This document shows positions 55,690 through 64,000 of a DNA stretch of 64,000 nucleotides, piece by piece (the stretch's first letter is position 1; each line of letters starts with the position of its first letter). A program made the position numbers and the translations under genes. This DNA comes from Eutreptiella sp. 'Long Island Sound 2002' (taxonomy: Eukaryota; Euglenozoa; Euglenophyceae; Eutreptiales; Eutreptiaceae), in contig OZ038379.1 of the NCBI GenBank assembly GCA_964036045.1, positions 106,594,025 to 106,658,024 of the forward strand. The letters run 5' to 3'. Below the pieces are notes generated by a model, which ran no database searches, was not told the origin of the DNA, and saw only the letters and a list, made by a program, of their open reading frames with translations.

Positions 55690-58600
55690 ATGAAGCGCCG
55701 GGAGTAGTCCCGCGTGGGAGTTGTGCGTGTTGAACGCTATCATGCAGCGCTGGAGAAGTTTCTCAAGCTCAAGAATATGGTCCCGGCGGAGCCACCGCGT
55801 CCGCCACCAATGGCAGAGCTGCCAAGTGTACGGCAGCGGCGCGCCCCGGTACGATTGTTCGATGAACTGGAAACCGCTCGGTTGTTGCGGGTTGCGCGTC
55901 AACATCACATCCGCCTACAAGAACCCGAAGGTGCCTCACCTCCCCCACGTTCACCGAAAATTAAAAAGCGAATTTTACGTCGCAGGCCGTCTCGACGAGT
56001 GGTGCGGGCACCACGGCGTTACAGTGTTTCGTCGGCGGTGGTGTCCAGGAAAGGTCGGGCACGCAAGAGGGCATGGAGATTCCGGCTACCGATACCGAGC
56101 CCTACCGGGTCCGTGACCACCGATGGCGACGAATCCCATGCGTCTGACATTGTCCCGCTGCCCACTACCACGTGCCTCACAGAGATTCGGCTGGACCGGA
56201 ACTTTACTGGCGCACACGATAATGCAGTGCTCCTGCGCAGGATACTGTCGCAACGGGTGAGCATCGCACAGCATGCATACACGGCGTGCGTGCCTGAAGT
56301 GACGGCGACCGTCACAGGCTTCATGATGCAGAGTGGGCAAGGGAGAGTGGCTGCACCGCAGAACCATGGTGCGGGGGCAGTACCGGAGGCCGCGGAATCT
56401 GATTCGGATGAAGGGGACGATCCACAGAGCCGACCGCACGTCGACATCGTGGGCCTGCGTGACTCCTGGGTTCGTGAGCAGCTGCCAGAGGGGTTGCAGC
56501 AACTGCGCGAAGCAGTGCTGGCGCACCCACAGCTGGAGCGGTCATGGACGAAGTTCGCTGCTTACCGGGGGCTGGGGACATGGATGGAAGTGACGAACTC
56601 GGAGGCAGCAGAGTTCCAGTCGAGCTGTGCAACGGTGCTGGAGGATCTGCAGCGTTTACCAGAGCCCTGGTGGACGGTGTCGCAACGCTGGCTGGAGGCC
56701 TGGGGGCAGTGCTTCTCTGTGGAGCGCATCGTGGGCTTGCCCTGCGTGTCAACGACATCGACATCCTGGGAAGGCCTTTGTGACAGTGAACAACGCCTGG
56801 GCGCACTCCCAGCGGGTGCTCCCAGAAAATCGGATGGGGCAGCGTTATGGTTGGTGCAATCTTCCCATTCCCCCACACACCTCACTGAGCGCTTGCGCGA
56901 CGATCAGGGTCCACGCACCTTTGTCCTGGGGATCCCTGAATCACGCCATGATTGGCTACATACTGTGCGGGCGTTGTGCGCTGAGGGGGTGGCGTGGCAG
57001 GCCGTGTCCTCGGTTGACCCTGTGGGTTTTGCATCGCCCCAGAGTACAACACCCGCCCTGTATACAAAATTTGGACGTACGATGCGTGCGCGCATTCGAC
57101 ACACGGTACTGGTACAGTGGTATGTAGTGCACACCACAGCAGGGGGCGCATCATTGCCATGCACCCCCTTTGACATACACAGGTACATTGCTGTGTTATC
57201 CCAGCTCACCAGACGGAAGCGCTGCACCTGGCTGATGCCGCCACGGGAGCTGTATCCCACACTGGGAGCAGTGCGCGAGCGCCAGATTTGTTCGCAAGCA
57301 GGGAAACAGCTCACTGACGCACGCCGGCATCTGTATAAGAAAGGCCTCAAACGCCGCGACCTGGCGGCCCATATGCATCAGACACGTTCCTTCATCCCCT
57401 TTGCCGGGAAATCCTGGTTGCGAAGGGTGTACGGCATGTCTAAGGCATGGTCGTTCCCCTACAGTCAGAAAGGGTGTTTGGCGTATGCCGTGGTAAATGA
57501 CCTCAATGGTCATGTGTATGTAGGGCAGACAGGAGGTAGGGAGCGACTGCGCTCAATGGTGCAGAAGTTCAAGGAGCACATCCTGGGTGGGATAAATTTT
57601 GAGCGGAAAAAGCACCGTTACGAACCGTCGGAATGGAGCCTGTATGAAGCGATGCATAAACTGGGGGTGCACCATTTTTTCGTAGTTCCACTGGAGGTAG
57701 TGGATAAGTGTGTGGTGCACGCAAAAGAGCACTGGTGGATCTCTAGGTTTGGTAGTAAGGTATATAACCGCACGTCTGAGGCACGCTGGCGCAGCCAGAG
57801 AAACCTGAAACGATTTTTTCTGAAACCCAGCCCCCTCCCTAGGGGGGACTTGACGCACTTAGCAAATAGGTATGTCCAGATGCGGTCCCCTCCGCTACCT
57901 GAAATGCTGAATCTGTGGACCCGTTCCCAGGACAGGCTGCCACAACCCCTGCGGCGGTCCCTGTGGGACCGCCTGGTGGCGGTGTCGCGCGACACGCACG
58001 GAATCCAGTTGCCTCGACGCTTGGTGTTCCCGCATCCCCCCTGTTCACAGTCTGAATTACAGGACCTACGGTCGTTGGTCTATGGGCTGATTGCGGAGCT
58101 CCCTGCGCCTCAGGCGCTGAAGTCCTATTTGCGCGCGATAACAGTTTTTGTGGCAAAAAAGTGCAGCCCGGTGCGCGACGTCCTTTGTACCAAAGGGACG
58201 AACCTATCGTGGGAGCAGTTGCAACTCCGCGCTGCAGCACCGTGCCAGTGTGCGTCGTGTCCTGAAGATTTACCCAGGGTACAGGGCTGCGTGGCGGTGA
58301 GAGATGTGGGGCACCTGCGGCAGCTACTGCCCTCTGTGGCAGATAGCCTGTTGCAAAATATGTCCAACTCTGTCCTGGGGAGTGTTGACATGTACACGCA
58401 GCAGACCAGACAGGCGGTATGGCGAGCAGTGAAAGCCTGCCCTTTCCTGCCCAGCTCTTGGCGCTCATCTGTTGTACAGGACGCCGTGCACCTGACGGGT
58501 AAACTGTATGATACAGTAGCCCAGGGGGTCCCAGCGACCATGCAGCGGGATCACTTGCTGACGGCGAAGCGCTGCATCAACAGGCAATTCGTAGTGCTCC

Positions 58601-60096
58601 CTTTAGATAAAAACCCTGGACGACCGATTGTTGTGTGCGGAAAGTTGTATCATAATCTGCTCTTGAGCTCGTATGGGGACACCACACAGTTTGAAGCGAT
58701 AGCGGATTTCTCTACCGTGGAACGCGCGTCACAGTACACCCTGGGGGTGCTGAAGCAACGTGCAGGTAACATGGGGCAGCACTTCAAGTCAGGCCGTCGG
58801 TTCAAGCCGCCGTCGACTTTCCTGATGGTGAAAAATAAATCCCAGGAGGAGAAGGGGGAAGGGTTGAAGGTACGGTTGGTGTTTTCTTATTTTGCCCACC
58901 CCATGAAGTCATATGCGAAAAAAGTGGGCCGCAGCTTGACTTTGCTGTCAAAGCGGGCCCAGGAACTACTCCCCACATTTGAGATGCAAAACATTTCTGA
59001 TATAGTCAGTTGGGCGCGCCACACTGATGCGGCGCTTCGTCAGAGGGCGCAGCTCAGGGGGCGGCCACGTAGAGACCGAGGCGTCAGGCTGTGGGAGTTA
59101 GATGTGAAGGAAATGTTCCCGCGCCTCAAACGTGGGGACCCTGAGTTCGAACCGCTGATGGGTCCAGCACCAAACCGTGAGGTCCCGAAGGAGCCTGGCG
59201 TCTGGGAAGCCATACAGTTGCTTTGTCACGAGGTGCGGGAGGCCGGGCGCATTCGCGCATGCACTGCAGGGCCCTGGTTCGGTCTGGGACCGGACAGAGT
59301 GCACGATGTCATGCGCAAGGCGTATGGTGACATGTTCACCAACCTGTCATGGGCGCATGTGTCGGAATATTTACATTTCGACCTTTTTCAGAATGACTTG
59401 TTTCTGTTAGGGACCAGAGTGTTCAGGCAGAGGAGGGGAGTTGCCATTGGTGGGGTGTTGTCTGCGCAGTGTGCGTCACTGTATTGTATGTACAGGGAGT
59501 TCCAGTGGTTGCGTGCACATGGGGGATCGGGGGCCTGGGCCCGGATCCCGGGGCTACTCGCGCAGCCCTTCCGCTTCCGCGATAATATTGTGGGCGTGCG
59601 CCACTGTAAAGTGTCCCTGGAGGCTCTGCAGAAGCGTTTCGAGAAAATACTGGGCCTTCAGTTACAGATTGAGGGTGAGGGCCAGGTATGGACCTCGTTG
59701 GAAGCAAAACTAATGCTCCGCCCTGAGGGGCAGGGACTTGACATAGGGCTGAAGGACAGAACGGGGGACTGTGACCCCATGCGTGCAGTCCGCAGGTATC
59801 CTGATGTACTGTCCCCTAATGCACGCCCTGTGCTCAGGTCACTGGTGCCAGGGCTTATTTATAAGAGCTTGCAGTATGCGTTTGATGCAAACCAAGCCAG
59901 ACAGAATCTCAGGGCAGTGGGCAGGGACTTAGCAGTGAAGGGTTATCCCCAGAGCTGGTGGCTTGGCGCTGCGAAAGCGGCGCTGCGGGTACAGCGAATA
60001 TCCCTGAGGGCCCCAAGTTGGGCCATCACGGAGAACCATGGTTTCTTACCGTGCCTTTTGGCTGCTACGGCAGCCCCATTGTCCAGGTCTGACTAA
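55690..60096 (+). CDS. Penelope-like element polyprotein: GIY-YIG endonuclease + reverse transcriptase (permuted order)
   Basis: A 1,460-codon frame is open from 55714 to TAA 60096. The only nearby ATG (55690, MKRRE) is followed after five codons by an in-frame TAG, so the true start may be a later Met such as 55777 (MVPAEPPRPP). Residues ~588-690 are a GIY-YIG nuclease (AYAVVNDLNGHVYVGQTGG, with EHWWISRFGSKVYN). A Cys cluster CQCASC follows at ~843. The reverse transcriptase starts at ~960 (VLPLDKNPGRPIVVCG), with motif A LDVKEMFPRLK (~1128), motif B RRGVAIGGVLSAQCASLY (~1240) and motif C FRFRDNIVGV (~1288), where Asn replaces the usual second Asp. The nuclease-first order is that of Chlamys-type Penelope-like elements. 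The first ~580 residues are unassigned. Confidence 0.88.
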
Positions 60097-60222
60097 ATAG
60101 GCCCGTGTACACAGGTATGTTAATGCACACAGAGACGAAAGTATAGGGGAGGCAGAGTGATGTGAAGTAGTATAGCAGGACAACCGAAGGTACCGGGGCC
60201 CCACGTGTGTGTGGGGCCTCAA
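60097..60222 (+). other. 3' UTR of the Penelope-like element
   Basis: Non-coding sequence between the stop codon and the 157-bp repeat. It contains a short hairpin GGGGCCCCACGTGTGTGTGGGGCC (60196-60219 region, arms GGCCCCAC/GTGGGGCC). No hammerhead core was found. Confidence 0.4.
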
Positions 60223-60379
60223 TGGACACTTGGGTGTGATTAGGCGAATGCTATAGACATACGACACATCACATTTTCTGCAGCTTTGGGCGCAAGCCAT
60301 TCCATGTGTTTTTGCTTCGCTTGCATAATCCACTGACGAGTTCTCTGTCGTGCTTTACCTGTGGTTGTGTAGTGGTGAC
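60223..60379. repeat. 157-bp dispersed repeat, copy 2
   Basis: See 39788-39944. This copy lies just downstream of the Penelope-like ORF, ending at GTGGTGAC, after which the two loci diverge (GGGAAGG here, CACCATA there). Confidence 0.9.
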
Positions 60380-60619
60380 GGGAAGGGTTGCAGGGGTTGC
60401 AGCAAGCAGCAACGGCCACGGCTCTGCTGGAGGACAGCCTCAAGCGAGCCGATAAGGAGTATGCGCCCCCTCCGTCCTTTGCACAGGCGCCGGAACGGGT
60501 GCTGAAGAAGTGCGAGGTCCGAGACATCACCCAGCCGCCGAGGAACAAAGGGGCAACTGTGGCCCTGACCCCCATGACGGGGTCGCCCCGGTCTCAGGGA
60601 AGTGGGTCCCGGTGAGGCG

Positions 60620-60835
60620 GTGATCAGATGGTGATGGTGTCGGTGAGAGACGGTTATCGGATGGTGATGGTGTTGGTTAGTGATGGTGATTGGATGGTGA
60701 TGGTGTTGGTGGGAGATGGTGATCGGATGGTGTTGGTGTTGGTGGGAGATGGTGATCGGATGGTGATGGTGTTTGTGGGAGATCGTGATCGGATGGTGTA
60801 GGTGTTGGTGGGAGGTGGTGATTGGTGACTTGGAG
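60620..60835. repeat. ~30-bp minisatellite (GGTGATGG/GGTGTTGG)
   Basis: Tandem units with core GGATGGTGATGGTGTTGGTG.GAGATGGTGATC, about 30 bp each, imperfect. Reading frames here give His-rich repeats without biological meaning. Confidence 0.85.
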
Positions 60836-61074
60836 GTCACCCGGAGGCAACTGTGTTGTTGTCATTCATTTATTTTCACCGCCAACGTGTCATTTATTTC
60901 AGAAGTGAGGGTCACTGGTGGGCTCAAGGGGAATTATGTTGTTGTCATTCATATATTTTAAATGCCAATATGTCATTACTTTCAAAACTGAGGGTCACTG
61001 GTGGGCTCGGGGAAATTTTGTTGTTGTCAGTCAAGTGTTTTTAACGTCAATGTGTCATTTATTTCAAAGCGAGG
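60836..61074. repeat. ~80-bp tandem repeat, three copies
   Basis: Copies at 60836-60910, 60911-60993 and 60994-61074, each starting GTCAC..G.GGGC and containing TTGTTGTCATTCAT, then TGTCATTTATTTC, and ending GAGG. Confidence 0.9.
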
Positions 61075-61584
61075 GTCACCGGTGTGTTTTCTACTGTCTG
61101 CCTGTGGTTAGCTCATGTTTGGGGGGTTGGGGTTCTTCAAGTTGAATTTTTTATTGATCTTCAACCTTTTCACCTTCTTCGCAGGATTCTTCAATGGCCC
61201 GCACACATCTTTCATTTTTGGAGTCTTTGGGGTTTGGACCAGGGGCGTTATGTGTGCGAGTATAGCATGCATACCTGTGACCCACACGGTGCCATGCCAT
61301 TGCATAAGCTTCCTTTACCCCATTCTTGCGCATGTAAAAGGCGCCTTTTGCGCGCTTGCACACTTTGCACGTGGGATGCCAAAACAACTTTTGCGCGCGC
61401 AAATTGCAAGTTTTGCGCGTCGACTGTTTTTCGACCGAGAATGCAAAAAACCCCTTTTGCGTGCGTCAAAGGCCCTTTTTGCGATGGTAAAGAAAGTAGG
61501 GTGGGCATGCAAATAGGCTTATTTAGCAACGCAAAAACGCGGTAATTGCGTTGCCACATGCGTCCCACGTGTTCATTCTATATT
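61075..61584 (+). other. 5' region of element E with TTTTGCGCGC palindromes
   Basis: A possible acceptor (CACCTTCTTCGCAG, about 61182) starts an exon-like stretch. From 61320 to 61555 the motifs GCGCATG, AAAAGGCGCCTTTTGCGCGC, TTTTGCGCGCGCAAA and TTTTGCGTGCGTC are dense. By position this is the 5' UTR intron of the element E transposase. The palindromes are the fifth motif type among the T-carrying elements. No G1-G3 genes precede it; the element is probably truncated here. Confidence 0.65.
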
Positions 61585-63294
61585 ATGCCGCTGCATCCGT
61601 CGCAGTTCCACCACCTGGCCCTCGGCAATCGCAAAGGCCGTGGTGAACGGTTCAGCAGCTTGCAGCGTGCGGTGCCTGATATTATGGGTGAAAATTGGCA
61701 TGTAAGAATGCGGCGTGGGGTTACAAATGTGGTGGACGTGTACACAGATGTCCCCACGGATCATCAACTCGATTTGCAGTTGAATGCCGTGGCAGCGTTG
61801 TGGGAATCAAGGAAAGATGGGCAAAGTGTGCGGCGGCTGCAGTACAGCCGGCTCACATCCACTTGGTATTGCTCTTGGGAGAAGATCGTGTCCGTGCGAA
61901 AGACCTTGGGTGCCCCCCATTCCATTGATTTCGTGTTGCATACTCCCGGCGGTGGTGATTTGATTGGGTCCAGGGTGAATCTGAAGGAGAAGGTGCATCT
62001 TATGTGGCAGCATAACCCCCTTGTAACACAAGGGAACCAAGTTTTGGTGGGGATTTCCATTGATGGCACCAAACTTTGGCAACGTTCGTTTGAGCACTTT
62101 GCCGTAGGGGAGTTAGGGAGCCATCTACGTTTGGGTTCATGGGTGCTACTCCAGGGCTCGGAGACCACCCAAATTCTTTGCGACCTGGCCCACCAGGAGA
62201 ATTTGAAGCTTGATGTGTTGGTTGTGAATGAGATGCAAGTTTTGAAGGAGGGAGGGTTTGCAACGCCCGCTGTGTGTGTGATCATAGCTGACATCAAGGC
62301 GCAAATTGCCCTGTCAGGGTGTCGCAAATTCACGTGTAAAGACCCTTTGGCACATGTGTGCTCGCTTTGCGGGGGGGACAATCTACATTGTTTGGGTGCG
62401 TTTGGGCAGGGAATCTCAATTTTGCTTGAGGTTTGGCACTGGGGGGGGATGACATTGCCAGCAGTCCTCCCTTTTAAAAGACCACCCGACTTTGGACTCC
62501 ATGGGGTGCACCGTTTGGTGCATTTTGCGGGCAGTGGGTTGGCTGAGGTTTTGATGCATCACCATGGGTGGACGAAGGGGAGGGCATTGGTTTGGGTGCA
62601 GTGGTTTTCGGATGACATCAGGCTTGAGAGCCGTACGGCCACGGCAACCTATTGTGAGCAAGAGAAGGTGGGAAAGGAGGCCCTACGATTGGAGCAAGCT
62701 GCCGCGGGGGCATGGGTGAAACGGCAAGGCCGCGACTGCATTGCCGACTACTTGCAGGGGGACAATCTTTTACAAGTCCCGGTACAAGTGGGGGCGGTTG
62801 CAATGACATGGACTGCTTGTTGGCGTTTGTGGGGAGAGAAATTTGCACTAACCTTTGATCTTGTGTGGAAGGAGGGGAGGTTGGACCTTCGCGATTTGAA
62901 TATGTTGACAGGTGCTTTGTCCGAGATGGGGAGTGCCCACCGAGCTTGTGGGTTCGTGTTGACCCTGTGGGTCCACCTTTGGGTGGACCACATGTGGGGG
63001 ATTGCGAGGGAATGGGCCACCCTGTCCCCATTCAGTGCTTTCAGGGGTCGGGGGAGGCATCAATCGTTGAAGTGTGAGATTAGGAAGAGGAGCTTCAAGG
63101 AGGGAAGTAAGAAACGGGGGTATCACCTACGGGGGGCACACTGAGCACTGAGGAAGGGGTTGGCCGAGGTGCTTCGGAACGACAACTTGGACCGGGGGTT
63201 ATATGCCAAGGGGTTCAATGTCTGGCAGCCCTCCTCGACCCGACAAGAGGCATATGGCAGTACTAAGAGGTATTGGGAAAGGGTGATGCGTTAG
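61585..63294 (+). pseudogene. element E transposase (T), one in-frame TGA
   Basis: ATG 61585 (MPLHPSQFHHLALGNRKGRG) opens a frame homologous to the D transposase over its whole length. It has ISIDGTKLWQRSFEHFAVGELGS (first Asp), VCVIIADIKAQIALSG (second Asp), AHVCSLCGGDNLHCLG (Cys cluster), RPPDFGLHGVHRLVHFAG, TLWVHLWVDHMWGIAREW and FRGRGRHQSLKCEIRKRSFKEG. In this last motif Gly/Arg stand where D has Glu-Glu, so the proposed catalytic Glu is not obvious. A TGA at 63142-63144 cuts the last 50 residues, which continue in frame (LRKGLAEVLRNDNLDRGLYAKGFNVW) to TAG 63292. Probably inactive or truncated. Confidence 0.75.
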
Positions 63295-64000
63295 AGGAAG
63301 TTGTAGGGTTTCTTACATGTTTGTTTTACATTCTTACAATTTTGTTGTTTATATTTTGGTTATTTGGTGGTGGAATACCACTTGGACACGTGTGACTCAA
63401 TGATAGGAAAATTGCAAAGAAAGATCCCAGCAAATGCCTCCATGTTTCCTTGCACGCATGGAATGCATTGGACCCGGCATGTGGGTTTGTGTTTGGGTGT
63501 AAAGGGGAGGGGGCGGGGGTAAAACCAGGCATTTACCTGGATTTTGCGTAGGTAAAAGGGGTATTTTGCGTCCCGAGTGAAAAAATACCAGGTAATTAAA
63601 AAGGACAACTTACGCTCGCAAAAACGAAGGAAAATGCATGAAGCATAGTAGGAGGCCTCGAAAGCACAAGAGAACATTGCGGGTAGGGGTAGGGGACCAC
63701 CAGGGGTGTTTCCAACATACAACCCAAGCCTAGGGGGTATTTTTAGCATGCCGGATTTTAATTTCATACTCATTTCTGACCAAAATGATGTTTTCCACCA
63801 CTTCCTCATTTTTGCCCCCATTTTTACCCCCTTTTGTGGTATTTACTGAGAAACATTACTTCCTAGTTACACGTGAGCTCCGTCAAGTCATACTATAATG
63901 GCAGTCGGAAGACCATGGACCAGGTGGGATGCAGGGTGAACTGCATTTTGTGGAAACGTTCCCCAACATCCGCAGGGACGAAGTGGGAACGGCGGTGCGC
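63295..64000. other. element E 3' region
   Basis: No gene is visible. At 63515-63625 there are diverged motif copies (ATTTTGCGTAGGTAAAA, TATTTTGCGTCCCG, TTACGCTCGCAAAAACG) and two ATTTACCTGG/ACCAGGTAATT inverted words. The right end of element E is not found before the window ends. Confidence 0.45.

Noticed and set aside
60620-60840. Histidine-rich ORFs of the minisatellite
   Set aside because: Pure repeat translation with no start context or conservation.

Overview
The window looks like nuclear DNA of a green, chlorophyll a/b-containing protist with a large, repeat-rich genome. The evidence is spliceosomal GT-AG introns inside genes, long microsatellites, fragments of a chlorophyll a/b-binding (LHC) gene, and a Penelope-like retroelement of the permuted type (GIY-YIG before the reverse transcriptase) described from the green lineage and other protists. 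I cannot name the species. Almost every gene I can support belongs to a mobile element; clear host genes are few and mostly broken.

Layout. 1-3.0 kb: decayed minus-strand exons. 3.0-10.2 kb: 'element 0', decayed. 10.5-11.3 kb: piggyBac-like transposase fossil. 11.4-18.4 kb: microsatellites, a foldback element, LHC pseudogenes and a 738-bp tandem repeat. 18.2-21.1 kb: ubiquitin-like/coiled-coil gene with in-frame TAA/TAG codons. 21.1-27.3 kb: element A with perfect terminal inverted repeats. 27.3-31.9 kb: zinc-finger ORF, ~195-bp tandem repeats and remnants of two further elements. 31.9-38.8 kb: element B. 38.8-40.0 kb: palindrome island and a 157-bp repeat. 40.0-45.9 kb: element C, a different gene set. 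45.9-48.0 kb: CCHC gene. 48.0-55.5 kb: element D, the best preserved. 55.7-60.1 kb: Penelope-like element. 60.2-61.1 kb: tandem repeats. 61.3-63.6 kb: element E.

The main discovery candidate is a family of composite DNA transposons. Elements 0, A, B and D share one gene order on one strand: (G1) a large Fe(II)/2-oxoglutarate dioxygenase-like protein, joined through an intron at a conserved place to (G2) a coiled-coil protein; then (G3) a second, TET/JBP-like dioxygenase; then (T) a transposase-like protein with two Asp motifs, a Cys cluster and a Glu-Arg-His motif. In B and D, G3 follows G2 in the same frame after a single UGA. The introns, UTRs and ends of each element are packed with a short CpG-containing palindrome specific to that element (TTACCGTACGGTAA in 0, TTATCGCGATAA types in A, CTTATCGCGCGATAAG types in B, AACGCGTACGCGTT in D, TTTTGCGCGCAAAA in E). 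Element C does the same with TAGCGCGCGCTA, although it carries a different transposase-like gene and a glutamine-rich gene. I infer that the palindromes are binding or base-modification sites for the element's own proteins. Nothing here proves that.

Caveat: several apparent frameshifts lie in homopolymers (for example A10 at 25,552 and G runs at 22,140 and 24,010), so some 'decay' could be assembly error. Gene functions are inferred from motifs and from comparing copies within the window; no database search was run.
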